Below the pieces are notes generated by a model. The model was given only the letters and a program-made list of their open reading frames with translations. It did no database searches and was not told the DNA's origin. A DNA stretch of 64,000 bases from Vesta saturnalis (lineage: Eukaryota > Arthropoda > Insecta > Coleoptera > Lampyridae), in NCBI GenBank assembly GCA_036346205.1, contig JARFJB010000390.1:1923501-1987500 (forward strand), read 5' to 3'. Below, piece by piece: positions 47,421 through 61,912 of this stretch. The position numbers were made by a program, and so were the translations under genes. Positions within the stretch are counted from its first letter, which is position 1, and each line of letters opens with the position of its first letter.

Positions 47421-48216
47421 AATACACAAATACAGAGTGATCAATCTCAAGTGTATACCACGTGATCAAAATATTTAAGTTGGTACCACTGATGGGTTGG
47501 TAAGAAGCTGTATTGCTCTAGCTACTCTAGAGCATGGTTCGAGTAAAAACTACGATCAGTTTCAAATCTGTATGAAGGTCATTAACTTATACATATTATA
47601 AAATATTATCTTAATTTAAATAATGACTATTTTGTATTTGATTAGACTGCATCCCTATAAAATACAACAAAATAAATAAAATATTATTTAATAATTGGAT
47701 TACATCATTACAAAATAATGAATCTTAAGTATTTAAATGTTATAATTTTATTAAAATTAAATAAAATTTACAGTACATGTTTGAAAACGGCATGATTAAA
47801 TTCGATATCACAATTTGAATTTCAGAATATATAATTTGTCTTGATATAGACAGTTTATAAATAACTCAAGAAAATAAAAAAGTGAAAAACGAAGGTATAA
47901 TATGACATAAACTGATAAACTAAAATGACTAAAACCGCACTAAAAATCCAAAGCAGCCAACTGCAAAACACAACAATATTAACAACTAGGGATTTTGTCA
48001 TACTACTACAGTACACTTGAAATTGATCACGTTGTAGCTATTCTGCGCATGTGCGACAGCTCTGTCTGGACAGTGCAGTAGAAACTGCCATTATAATGTG
48101 ACATTTGAGTATTACCAACCCAAACATCTAAAAAATTCTATTCAATGAATTTAGTCAGTTTTGATGCAAATTTTGTTGATATTTTTAAATTATTTTCCCC
48201 AATAGAAAAAATAGCA
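47421..48216. other. no gene recognised
   Basis: AT-rich; no motif-bearing ORF. Confidence 0.45.
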
Positions 48217-48343
48217 TGAAACACACGTTTCATAAGTCACTTAGCGCACTTATCCAATTGCGACCCTCATCGCTACGCTCCTCATGCCCCAAACCTGGAT
48301 GCGCGCGCCAATAGAGTGACTTATGATACTTGTGTTTTAATAT
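48217..48343. repeat. short hairpin element
   Basis: AAACACACGTTTCATAAGTCACT pairs with AGTGACTTATGATACTTGTGTTTT around a GC-rich centre of about 70 bp. Possibly a miniature TIR element. Confidence 0.6.
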
Positions 48344-49556
48344 AACTATTTTGCAGCCGAGGTAGCCGTTAATAATCAGTAATTGATACCATTTGATAAA
48401 CAAAATCCCGAAATCATTACCCGCCTCAATTATAATTGAGTAAGCGATCCGAATTGTACAATAAAAATTACAAGTGGGGATGTTCACATAATGGAATTCA
48501 AAGCAAACTCAAAGTATTTGTTTAAACCTACACCTACTTAATATTCCACAAGTAAATTAAAAATAAAATCTACATATTCATAAAAACGTGAAACATGAAA
48601 CATTCTCAACTTTTGCAAGTTTTAATCATAATTTTAAATCGCTTTATAATATATAAATGGTGTCGCGTAAGAGTTAGGTAATTTGTAAACAACCTCGGCC
48701 AATATAAAGTTGCTAAGTACTTGAAAAGTCAAACGTTTGCCAGAGAGGAATAGCTGGTGTAATAGTTTTAGCTAGTATGTAGGCGTAAGTAGGTTTGTGT
48801 TTATTACTGCTCTCAATTGTAATATTAATCATGTAGCCGCTAAGTAATTGTATTATAATTCAACGCATGTTAACATTAAATTATTTTTTTCTTTAAAATA
48901 AAACCTTATTAGGTAGTATTCCTAAAATGCCCTTAATGCTATGTAACAACATATGGATATCCTTGCCTCAAGGCCCTCTAATTATCATTCCTGTACAATG
49001 GAAGTTTAACTAACGATATTAATTACTGTTTAATTGAAAGGATTTCTAAAACTCAATGTATATTGAAAATTCCCTTTAATTTTGTATGAAATAATTTCAA
49101 ACTTAAAGCCTGACCCAAACAAATAGTAAAATTAATTCCGCACTGAATTAATTGATATGTACAGCGACCGCATTACATTTTCGATGTATTTAGCAACCTC
49201 AGTAAATAATTCTACTTGTATATTCGTAAACAGCCATTAATCGAACTACACATAAACAATGAAAAGCTACTAATTTGTAAAATTAAGAACCTTCGTGCAT
49301 TCGTAAAAGGCACGGTAACAGAAGCACGAAAAACTTTGGTGGTAAAAAAACTGGTTCTTTAAATGTTTTATAAAATTTTTATTAAAGCAGCACAAAAAAC
49401 GTATATTACTCGAGAGGTAAACTATACCGTGACATGCTCCCATGTCGCTCTTTGCGATCTCGTATACCATTAACACTCATCCAGATATAATGCGTTTTCT
49501 GCTCTTATAATATAAATTACTAATAGTACAAGGATTTCAAGCGGATGGTGTTTATA
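48344..49556. other. no gene recognised
   Basis: AT-rich; no motif-bearing ORF. Confidence 0.5.
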
Positions 49557-50009
49557 TGCAGGGTGTTTCAGAGAGACCGTTCAAGCTTATAGGGTTGTGG
49601 CCAAAATGAAAACTTGAAAATTTAGAATCAGTATGCGTATCAGATTGCGTGTCCTTCAACTAAAGTATTTTCTTCTAGCGCTTCAGGTTAAACCGGAAAT
49701 CGCCATCTACGTTGTTATTATCAACGGAACACCCTATATATTTTTGCATCTTTGGATGGGAACCATAATTTTGAATCTGTTTTAATTTAACTATACTGTG
49801 CCCATCTATTACGGTTTTTAAGCTAAAAATTATTTTCCGAAATCTTGTCAGCTGGTTGACGTTTACAAAATGGCCTAAACTTATACTTTTCAGACAGAGT
49901 TCAAAATGGACATGAGAAATAATTTTTCAAATGTCAAGTCTTTAATGATTGCGATTTACTACTTATCTCTTAAATATCTCAATATTATTGTTAAATTAAT
50001 TTTTATACA

Positions 50010-50330
50010 AATGAAGAAATTCTGAATTTATTTTTTATACACGGAAAATGCTACAAGATTTTTGGTACAACTTGGGCAATATTTAACAAAAACTATCCAC
50101 TTTTACTTCAAATGAAAAAAAAATGGATGTAAAAAACTAAATTATAATGTTCGAAATGGTGGCCTTTCGCATTCAAGCGCACAAAATTTGCTTATATTCT
50201 TCTAAGTTTACCTTGTTTCATCAAAGTTAAATGTGGATACTTTTCGTTAAATATTGTGCAAGTTCTACTAAGAATCTTGTCGCATTTTTTTTGTATAAAA
50301 AATAAATTAAGAATTTCTTGATCTGTATAA
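50010..50330. repeat. inverted repeat within the left arm
   Basis: ATTTATTTTTTATACACGG..GCTACAAGATT..AATATTTAACAAAAACTATCCAC pairs with GTGGATACTTTTCGTTAAATATT..AATCTTGTCGC..TATAAAAAATAAATT. Arms about 90 bp around a ~120-bp centre. Present only on the left side. Confidence 0.75.
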
Positions 50331-50336
50331 ACATTA

Positions 50337-51770
50337 TAAAATACTTATCTTTTTTGGGTTTTTTTAAAGGTGTATTTTAAATTATACTATCTAAACGTTT
50401 CGATAACACTTACAGTTATCTTCGTCAGTAGCAATATTTGTTAAAAATTGTTAAAGATGTCAAAGTTGAAAAATTAAACATCAGCCTGCTATTAATATAA
50501 CAGTTTGAGGAACGTATAAAGCCAACTATAAAATTAAATTTTAGTAAAGAATAACTAGGTCATTAAAAATTATATATTGTTAAACTGTCTTAAAGATGAC
50601 AAATCAGAACACTCTCTACGGCGAAAGCTAACAATGAAATTTGGCAGCCAAGAAACACATTTAACAAAATTTAATCGGGTAATGATGTAAGTGTAAAGTT
50701 GTGAAAAACTTCAATTTGAAAATGATAGAAGCATTCACAAATTTAAACATCACATCAAATAAAATAATCTGGTTAAATCTAACAATAAGTGCAAGTGATT
50801 ATTAACAATGAAAAGTATAATGCGTAACGTTTTTTATAATTTTTAATTTTAATTTAATTTCAACTACTTATGTTAAATTATAGTGCTGTGGTAATTTAAC
50901 AATAATAATAATCTAACTCATGACATTCAATTTGACAATATGGAAATATTGTCAAGACTCATTATTATGTTCGTTTACAACGTGAAGCTATTGAAATATA
51001 TAAGCACTCTAATAATTTTAATAGACAAGAAGAAAATCTCCGTTTAAATAGGTTTTGGCATCTTATAATTAAAAAAAAAGCATAATGATACGTCTTAATT
51101 TTCATTTTAATTTTGACTTTTGGTATGTCTAGGTTTTTTTCTGTGTTTTTTCTAGACCTTGAAGCAAATGCTTTACCAATTTATATGTTAAATTAGCACA
51201 GAACTATAATTTAACATAAGTAGTTGAAATTAAATTAAAATTAAAAATTACAAAAAACGTTATGCATTACACTTTTCATTGTTAATAACACTTCCAATTA
51301 TTGATAAATCTCTCTCTTTGTTAGATTTAACTGGGTTATTTTATTTGATGTGATGTTTGGATTTGTGAATGCTTCTGTCATTTCCAAATTGAAGTTTTTC
51401 ATAACTTTACACTTACGTCATAACCCGATTAAATTTTGTTAATGTGTTTTTTGGCTGACAAATTTCATTGCTAGCTTTCGCCGTAGAGAGTTCTGATTTG
51501 TCATCTTTAAGGCAGTTTAACAATATTTAATTTTCAATGACCTAGTTATTCTTTACTAAAATTTAATTTTATAGTTGGCTTTATACGTTCCTCAAACTGT
51601 TATATTAATAGCAGGCTGATGTTTATGTTTTAATTTTTCAACTTTGACAAAATTGTTTACAACATAATTTTTAACAAATATTACTACTGACGAATATTTA
51701 TCGAAACGTTTAGATTGTATAATTTAAAATACACCATTAAAAAAACAAAAAGATAAGTATTTTATTATGA
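50337..51770. mobile_element. 1.43-kb foldback MITE, nested
   Basis: Tips AAAATACTTATCTTTTT and inverted AAAAAGATAAGTATTTT. Arms of about 600 bp are collinear inverted copies (e.g. GACAAATCAGAAC.CTCTCTACGGCGAAAGCTA; CATTAACAATGAAAAGT; TTTCAACTACTTATGTTAAATTATAG). The centre lies near 50940. Same end family as 40180-40459. No coding content. Confidence 0.88.
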
Positions 51771-52415
51771 GTGATAATGGTGAAAGTTTACATTTTCATA
51801 TATAAACATTATTTTCGTTATTGTTATACATTTTCACTCTTTTTAGCAGTAGTATTAAGGCACTTAAGGGATAAGTACTAAATCACAATCATTAAAAACT
51901 TGACATTTGAAAAGTTATTTCTTCTTTCCATAGCAAGCATTCATATCATTCTCGAAATAATGGCTAAGGAATTAAAATTTTCCGTTTTATGGAAATAACT
52001 CTAGAACAGTTTGATTTAGGGGTCATATCAGTTTGTAGCAAATCCTATCGCCAATTCGACTACGTAACAAAAATAGGGTAAAAGTATAAAATGTAGTCAT
52101 TATTCTCAGGCAAAGATTTTTATTCTAAAAAATACATACGATAAAGGCATCTTTAAACTACAAGTTTAATTGGATTTTAACTGTTTATCTCAATCCAAAC
52201 AGGAGTTACACTGTCTTTTTTGAACGTCGACAATCTGTCAAGATTTCGGAAAATAATTTTTATCTCGATAATCGCAATAGACGGGCATTGCATAGTTTTA
52301 ATAAAAAAGATTCAAAATTATAGTTCCCATCCAAAAATGAAAAAATAGATACGATGTTCCATTGAAAATAATAAAATGGCGACTTCCGGTAAAACCGGAA
52401 GGTTTTATTGTAACT

Positions 52416-54038
52416 TATAAGTATTTGTAGGTTTACTTAAAATAGTCTTTTGTATTTGTCTCAATAAATTTCTTTCAAACGTCAATGCTCTAATAGAGTC
52501 TTGTGGTATTACTATTTTGAATTAAAACTATATAATTATTTTTCTGATTTAGCGTTTTTCATTGTTTATGATAGGGTTAAGGAGAATTTTATGTTGTTTA
52601 AATCACGGGTATCGTATACTTATTTAACTTCATGTTTTGCATAACGCTTTTTTTTGAAACCACATGCGATGAGTGAATTAATATTAAAATGTAGATTTTG
52701 TGTTTTACTTAAACGCAGGTTCTGCTGCGAGACCGCCTCATCCTTGTGAGCGCTGAATTATTTTCGAAATTTAATAAATTTTACACAGTTTTTGTGTATT
52801 TTAAGTATACACTAAGTGTAGTTTCGTTTCTCTAATTCCGTTTTCTTCGTTTAACTACGGTGGTGTTCTGAGAGGAACAAAAATGTATAATTACATATAA
52901 TCTGTTTAGGGCTTTATTTAGTTTTGAGTAAACCGTTCTTTGACTTAAATATACATATTTTACATCGAACTTCAACCGTTATTTATTATTTTACTTGTTC
53001 AACAGCATTCATGTACATTTTAGCCTGTACTTAGTTTTGGCCATTTCGCCATTCCAAATTGCTTGTGCCTCTTCCCGTTTTTTGTTTGAGGGCTATATAA
53101 GTACCGGCCACGTAACGAAATATTTTTCGCTTAATGTCCATTGTTTAATGGATCACTCCTATATATTAATAATCGTTGTCTGAATTCAGTAAGGACTAAG
53201 TATGCGAAATTAAGTAGATTATTGGAAAAAAACCACATGTAATAAAGAAGTGAAAAATTTCCGAAATGGGCCATATGTACTTGTATACTAATTACCCCAA
53301 TTAAATTCCGTTCTTCTATCTAGAAGATATGGTTCGTTTTCTAATACCGTTCACACGTTGTATACTGCGTGTCCCACTAAGTTCGGCTAATATATTAAAC
53401 CACAAAAAAAAGCTGGAAATAATTTTCAAATTTGAAGGATGACCGCTAGGTACACTCAATTAAATAACCAAATCTTTCTGTATAAAGTGTCAAGTTAAGG
53501 TACGACAAAGGTATTGGTATTAGACTTCTAGAAAATTTTTGATTATTGTTGTCCAAGGCTCATTTAATAAATTAATTAAGTCTCGCAATAATGTGGTAGT
53601 GGAAGCGTATACTTCTTTTTGAAAAATAGATTAAAGAACTTCAGGTTGCTGTAACCGAAACTAACAAATTTAACCTCGTTGAAAAGAACGTTCTCTCCTC
53701 TACTAAATGCGGGGTTTCTCAAAATTTTCTCATACGACGGTAATATATTTTTGACATTGGAAAATGGAAGACTAAGCACTGAATAAATAATTTGCTGAAT
53801 TAAACATATTTAAAAACGGTTTTAGTAAAGCACATTTTGTGAACATTTGCAACAGATTGCACTAACGTTAACGTTATAACAGCGGTACAAGTCAACCGGT
53901 ACAAACGACAAAAACAAATTTGAAAAATAGTTATTAACAATATAAATATCCGACATGCTGTCCATTTTTTCAAACACACCGTTCTAGTCTATCATGGTTA
54001 TCTACTTAGTACTAGTTCCCTATATCCTAAAAACGAGG
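52416..54038. other. no gene recognised
   Basis: AT-rich. A mariner-like tip (GTGTCCCACTAAGTTCGGC) near 53369 has no partner seen. ORFs lack motifs. Confidence 0.45.
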
Positions 54039-54480
54039 TTATGAAAGTGGGATAGTCTCTCTATATTTAGTCATAACTGCAATACCCTGAAGCTCCATCA
54101 TAAATGGGACACATTGTACACATTTGCCGGTTATTTTAAAACCTCTCAAGTGCTGCGTATATTTTCTGTGGACTTCATGAGATTTATTATGTGTTGTTGT
54201 GTGACGTTTTTTGTTTAATATCAATTTGTGTATTAGGCCGCGTGGTCAGGGGGAATTAATGCCGTTTGGGCGCTTTTAGATTTCCAAAGCTTTTCTTTTG
54301 TTGGTTAGGCGTGCTGTTGACGCCATCCTCCTGGTCTTATAGATGTTGGTATTGTGTGGTGTCGATTGAACACGTTGTACTGAAGATGAGATTGTGGTGT
54401 TTTTCCGTATTACTAATCGGTGTACTACCAGAGTAGCACTGATTCGTCGAACGTAACTTTGCAAAGAAAACAAGATTACT
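54039..54480 (-). pseudogene. PLE endonuclease C-terminal fragment, minus strand
   Basis: The minus strand reads TISSSVQRVQST.., TRRMASTARLTNKRKALEI, then KRPNGIN, the PLE tail after the GIY-YIG domain. It is close to the plus-strand copy at 55735-55863 (TTSSSAQHVQST, TRRIASTAYLTK). The two PLE pieces lie head to head. The upstream domains are absent. Confidence 0.65.
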
Positions 54481-54486
54481 GCTCAA

Positions 54487-55863
54487 CCTAGCGTTTCTAA
54501 CGCGATGCAGAGGGTAACAGATTGTACCAAAATGTATGGACTAAAATTTACCAAACGGAACAACATCTTACGGAAAGCGAGCGTGTCACTACTCAGGGAG
54601 GCAATTCACGACATCAGAAAAGATTTGGATAGAGTGAACAAAAAGTTATTGCATTTGCATTTGGAATTAGGTATCAAGGTTTATCCCAGCATATAGAATA
54701 CGCTGGAGCAAATTACTAAATTTCGTACGGAAACAAACACTAGGTAAATATTCGTAAAACAAAAAAGAAAATTCGAGATGCTGGAACAGGAACAAAAATT
54801 AAATTCAAAATCAACAACACCGATTCAACATGACAGATAAGTACACGACATTTCTAAGATCAAACTAGGTCCAACAGCAAAAACACTTTTGGATTCAATT
54901 ATGCACTACCAGCACGGCTCCCAATGGAAGATGTTATCTGCAGCATTGAATCATTGATTACAAATATGGAAGGTGACAGTGCGGAAACGGTAGACCAAGA
55001 TGTGACCACAGTACTGAGGAATGCCCAACCACCGAAGATAAACTTAATGGAGAAAGCATTCAAAACTTTGAAGAAAAACACCGCAGACAAAGGATACGCT
55101 AATGTCTTCAAGGATATCGAGGGCTACAATAGTAAAATAAGCCATCTTCTTCAAAACCCAGTATACGAAAACATCGTGACGGATTTTGCAAGATATGAGG
55201 AAAAGTACAAAAATAGAAACACACGCACACACACGCACGCACACTGGCACGCAGGAACGCATGCACGCACGCACGAACACACGTACGCACTCACGAAAGT
55301 ACGCAGGTACGCTCGCACACACGCACACGCACACACGCACACGCACACGCGCGCGCGCAAGTATATCCCTGAATGCTCAACCTCATCATCGCGCAGCACA
55401 ACTAACAAACATATCCAAACGGAGGAGCAATAAAAAAAAGAAAGAATAGGGACAAATAGTAAGGACAAGCAAACAAAGTACTTTTACATAAAGGGTACAT
55501 CAAATCTGGTTAACAGAATTCTCAAAAAACACATCAAAACGATATTTGCAAAACGATATTTAAGATGCATGAAAAAGTAGGAAGCATATTGCCTAACCCT
55601 AAAATTAAAATGTACCTAGAAGACCAAGGAATATATGACGTTCCATGTGGAGACTGTGGCCGTACATACATAGGTCAAACAAACAGACGAATCAGTATTA
55701 GGCTGCAAGAACACCGATTAGCAGTAATGAAAAAGATCACAACCTCATCTTCAGCGCAACATGTTCAATCGACGTTACACAGTATCAACTTCGATAAAAC
55801 TAGAAGGATAGCATCAACAGCATATCTAACCAAGAGAATAATAATAGAAACTGTAGAAATCTA
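54487..55863 (+). pseudogene. PLE fossil lacking its reverse transcriptase core
   Basis: Blocks in order: a basic N-terminal block (LLREAIHDIRKDLDRVNKKLLHLHLELG, 54590-54670); ICSIESLITNMEG (54935-54975); KTLKKNTADKGYANVFKDIEGY..LLQNPVYENI (55065-55175). A CA-rich repeat follows at 55215-55360 where the RT catalytic core should be. Then KKHIKTIF.., GIYDVPCGDCGRTYIGQTNRRISIRLQEH (55635-55720), the GIY-YIG endonuclease with its zinc-like Cys pair, and the tail TRRIASTAYLTK. Several frameshifts and stops. The deletion removes the RT fingers and palm, so it cannot function. Confidence 0.8.
55215..55360. repeat. CACACG-type microsatellite within the PLE fossil
   Basis: Degenerate ACACGC repeat ending in a GCGCGCGC run. 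Predicted ORFs through it are artefacts. Confidence 0.92.
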
Positions 55864-57874
<2,011 letters not shown>

Positions 57875-57876
57875 TA

Positions 57877-60381
57877 GGGGAAGGTGGGGTAAGATAACGT
57901 CGTTAACAAGAAACATCATTTTTGGGCAAAGTAACTTTAATAATTTAAATAAAAGTGACTACTACATACATTTGTTATCTACCTTTGAAGTTAATATGAT
58001 TTTAAACTAAACGCAAGTTCCAATATTAGTTTAAAAAAATATAAACAAAAAGTGGCATTTTAGCCATTTTACCCCATAGCGCGAGTAAGATGACGAACAT
58101 AATGGGGTAAGTTGACGCTTACAGACACAAATCGCAACTAAATTCTCCTTGCCCATCGTAACTGGAGCAGTCTTCTTGACACCACTCTTGACCTTTGCAA
58201 CACTTTATCCAATCACCCACTGGTGGTTCTACGTAAAGTTCGTGGCAGATTACACAAAAATAAGATGACGCCTGATCAGTCTTTTTATTAGGCCCTGATT
58301 TTCGTGTCCGCTTATTTATTTTTTCTTTTCCTCTTTTTCTTTTGCTAACCTATCTTTTTGTTCTAACTGGTCTTTCATGGGAGTTTCACAAATTACGCTT
58401 GCCGAAAGCTTTTTACGCTTCTTTTGAATAGGACGATTAATAGTTGGTAAGGGTTTGATTTTCCAAAGTAACCTTTAGACTGTGATTTTGAGCAGCTAGG
58501 ACCTGGTTCATTTGCGGAGTAAAATAAATTGCATGATATAGGTTGAAGCGCTGAAATCCTTGATGATTCTCCATCATGTTTCGTAGGTGTAACCAAACCA
58601 TGTTCTTATTTCCGTCAACGGAATGTTATCATCTTATAAATAGTCTAAATTTTCTGGGTTTTCATTAGTAATCTCAGTACCAATCATATCAATCCTATCA
58701 TTAGTATGGTCAGAGCACCCATGCTTGGCTCATACTGTCTTTCTTCGCTTGTAACCGCTGGTGCAAAATCGCTGTCCTCAAAAATATGGGCGTTATAGGG
58801 TTCAATTCCACAGGCACGAAATCCTTTGATTGCATTATTGACTACTGCTTTCCCATATGCCTCCCCAAACATTGGTCCAAAATTTCGGTCAGTTATCGGA
58901 GTACCTGGTTGGTTAACCATCATTAAATCACATGCTTGACTATAATAGGTTTTAAATGCACCAAAAAAAGCGACGTCAAGAGGTTGGAGTCTGTGTATTG
59001 TGTGAAGAGGCAACCCTACCATTACTATGTTGTTGGATCTGCAAAAGAAAATGGCGTCAAGCGAGATATGAGAACTGTGGTTGTCCACGATGAGTAAAAT
59101 CGGACGTTCTGCAGAAGGCTTGGCATGGTGTGCAAAACGTCTCAAATAATTAACGAAACTCTCAGTTGTCATCCATCCAGAGGGTTGCACGATGTCGACT
59201 ATACATGGAGGAGTACCATTCAGAAGTTCTGACTTCATCCTCTTTCGAGCAAAAATAAAAAAAGGTGGAATATAAACACCCACTGCACTCATAGCGCATA
59301 CAGAAGTAGGGTTTTGGCCCCTTTCTGATGAAACTATTTTAATAACTTTACGATGATAAGTGGGTGTTAAAATTTTGGGTAGTTTTGTTGGGGCAGTGGA
59401 GACGTCTGATTCATCTGCGTTGAATATTTCTGCAGAAAAATTATATTTCTTCCAGAAATCTCTTAAAAGATTGAAAAATTGGCTAACGGCGACTCTGGTG
59501 AATCCCATCAATATATAGACGTGGCTTCTGCTTTTCGGAGATTGAGTCGATTAGCTTTCGTAAATTCTAGGATCCAGCCCTCGCCAGCAGACTTATTCTC
59601 ATGGTTGAATCTATGTTCGATATTGTTTTTTTCGGTATATTCGTAAGCTAATTTTTTAAATTGAACTCTGGTAAGGCCTAGACCCTGGTTGCTAAATTCT
59701 TTTACATAAGTTACAAATTCAGTAGTTTGTTGGGCATTAAAGGTTTTGTGATATCTTCCTGAGTGTTCAGGTAAATCTTTGTGTTCGCTTTCGACTTTTT
59801 CATGTAACGCCGAAGTGTTGCTTCAGGCATTTCATAGTTTTCTGCAGCTTTATCGCAGGATAGGGTTCCCTCTTCAACATCGTGCATAGCCACTATCATT
59901 GCGTCTTGAGACCAATTTCCACGATTGGTCTTCCGTTTATAGGTTCTTGGCATGATTAATAAAAAATAATGCATTTCGTTACTGGGATAAAATTACGGGG
60001 TAATCGTCATCTTACCCCCGTCATCTTAGAGGAAAAAAGGAGTTTTAAAATTTATATAAAAAGCGTCTTAAGATTTATTCAATTTAAATAGAACACCATT
60101 GTTATATGGTAGAACGTACAGCAAAAATCAAATTTTTCTTATCTGTACTTTTCGAATAAAACACTAAACACAGATATACAATTTTACAACTAAACATGAG
60201 ATTACAAACATGTGCTTTGAAAGAGAAAACTACAAACTCCACCAGAATTTGACCGCATAAAATTAATTCACCTATTAACCACTAGATATTAGTAGCTTGA
60301 AAGAATTTTAAATTGTTTATGGTGTTTCGTTAAAAGCCATTCGTAATCTTACCCCGTTCTTCATCTTACCCCATCTTCCCC
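57877..60381 (-). mobile_element. pogo/Tigger-type transposon with clean ends
   Basis: TA at 57875-57876 and 60382-60383. TIRs GGGGAAGGTGGGGTAAGAT and inverted ATCTTACCCCATCTTCCCC (one mismatch over 19). Related GGGGTAAGATGAC-like motifs recur just inside both ends (about 58085-58110 and 60000-60030, 60345). Length 2,505 bp. One transposase gene on the minus strand. Confidence 0.92.
58119..59953 (-). pseudogene. pogo/Tigger transposase with C-terminal PHD-like finger, few lesions
   Basis: Starts MPRTYKRKTNRGNWS at 59951-59953, chosen because the family starts this way; an upstream in-frame ATG lies at 59974. The psq-type HTH is residues ~1-55. A frameshift near 59780 leads into GRYHKTFNAQQTTEFV and a second near 59512 into the catalytic domain. 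NADESDV is the first Asp, LIVDNHSSH the second and LQPLDVAFFGAFK the third, 35 residues after the second. GIEPYNAHIF follows. Beyond a stop near 58684 the reading continues in another frame through a lysine-rich stretch. It ends with CVICHELYVEPPVGDWIKCC..C..DC..C, a PHD-like zinc finger closing at 58119-58121. Inactive but recent. Confidence 0.85.
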
Positions 60382-60475
60382 TATGTATTACGCACCATAG
60401 CGGCCATCCTACGATCTTGAAAACTATTTCCAACGTTTTCTTATACGCCGTTTTATTATGATTAGTGGGGCACCG

Positions 60476-60478
<3 letters not shown>

Positions 60479-60550
<72 letters not shown>
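60479..60550. repeat. (AT)n microsatellite
   Basis: Pure AT dinucleotides. Confidence 0.98.
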
Positions 60551-60553
<3 letters not shown>

Positions 60554-61389
60554 CCGTTCTATTATCGTTTATGACATTTAAACTTTGTCACATTGTTTGT
60601 TGAGTTAAGCATAAAAAAATCGTGAAGATTATAGGAATTCGTGCAATTTAAATTAAGTTTTATTCTCGTGACTCTAGATTAAATAACGTGAAATTATGGT
60701 TTTTTTTATTTTTCCTGATAAGATCTTGATTTTTAATACTTGTTTCGCCCTTTTACATATTATTCCTTTTTTTATACGTAAAATCACCCAACAAAATTTT
60801 ATCTTTTAATTTTACACACCTTTACATTGTATTAATGTAATTTGATACACATATTTTGATTAAAAACTTTTGTATACCTGCATTAAAGATATCAAAATAC
60901 CCTTTTTCAACAACCAAAAAATTATAAATATGCAAATTTACCAGAATCGCGGTTTATAAATGTGTATTTTTAACTATAAAACATGCATTCACGTTTGAAA
61001 AAGAGATTTATTGTATAACTAACAATTAAAGAGCTATAGGATGACATACTGCGCAGTTAAAAAATTAAATTTTTTTTAGATATAACAATGTTTAATAAAA
61101 TTATACATTTAAATACTTAATGCAATATGGGTCACATCCAATGTATCTTTAACAAGATTAAATGGCATCAGTATAAGGTTTAATAAACTCAACTCATAAA
61201 CATTATCGATAAAAGGTTCACCCTTATGGAGTTATTAAACTGAGATTTTATAGCCTGTGGGTATTAGAAAATAATTGGACGCTTTTACGTATTATAAAGG
61301 TTTGTTATGTGCAATATAGCATTCAAAGGAATTTTATTAAACACTTTAAAATGTTGACGTCTCCTTGAAGTCATAGGTTTTACTTTTAC
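60551..61389. other. no gene recognised
   Basis: Very AT-rich, no ORF of note. Confidence 0.5.
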
Positions 61390-61912
61390 AAACACACTTG
61401 CTCTTTATCAGAGGTTTCGCCAAGAATAGTTTTGCAGCCAAAAATGTCTTGTCTTGTCGAGCTTATACGTTCACAAATAGTAAAACAATAAAACTTTTTT
61501 TCTAGTAATATGATCAGGATAGCGAGGAAAAAGGTGTTTCTTTAGTATTCTGTGAAATGATTAACTGTGCAACTTAATACCGTACTAATATTTTTCGAAA
61601 TTCAAATTTCAAAAGAATTAAGGAAATGTTCAAATAGGAATAGATTATATTCGAACACTTGCTCCTATCAGAGTCGCCTGGAATCAGTTTACAACATCTG
61701 TCTTTCAGCTAACGTATCACAAAGTACATGATGTTTAGTAAGTGATGTCAAGGACATAAAGGTGTTTAGATCTGTGACAATGATTAACGTGAACTTACAT
61801 CGTACTCATATTTTCGAATTCATTTAGAGGATTAGGAATGTATAGATAGGTGATGCAATTCACTTTGTTGCTCTATCGCTAAATCGACTTAATAGCTCAT
61901 TTTACAACGTCT
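61390..61912 (+). repeat. degenerate tandem repeat, about three units of 200-270 bp
   Basis: ACTTGCTC.T.TCAGAG..CGCC..GAAT recurs near 61398 and 61660 and, weaker, near 61870. AACTTA.T.CGTACT.ATATTTT.CGAA recurs near 61571 and 61794. TTTACAAC.TCTGT recurs near 61690 and 61902. The last unit runs into element D copy 2. Confidence 0.5.

Larger units (their letters stand above)
49559..52415. mobile_element. outer foldback element containing nested foldbacks
   Basis: Left blocks reappear inverted at the right: AAACCGGAAATCGCCAT (49693), CTTTGGATGGGAACCATAATTTTGAATC (49752), AAAATTATTTTCCGAAATCTTG (49824) and TTTCAAATGTCAAG.CTTTAATGATTG (49925) pair with 52240-52405 and 51895-51930. The left tip CAGGGTGTTTCAGAGAG resembles mariner ends. 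The matching right tip is missing, so the right end is degraded. No coding region. Confidence 0.7.

Noticed and set aside
47500..47550. tRNA-like stretch with GGTTCGAGT
   Set aside because: No acceptor stem, D arm or anticodon stem can be placed around it.
54039..54224. Possible non-LTR retrotransposon C-terminus (CVQCVPF)
   Set aside because: The adjoining minus-strand sequence clearly matches the PLE tail at 55735-55863, so PLE explains it better.
55044..55468. Cys/Val-rich minus-strand ORFs
   Set aside because: Shadow of the CA-rich repeat and of the PLE fossil on the other strand.
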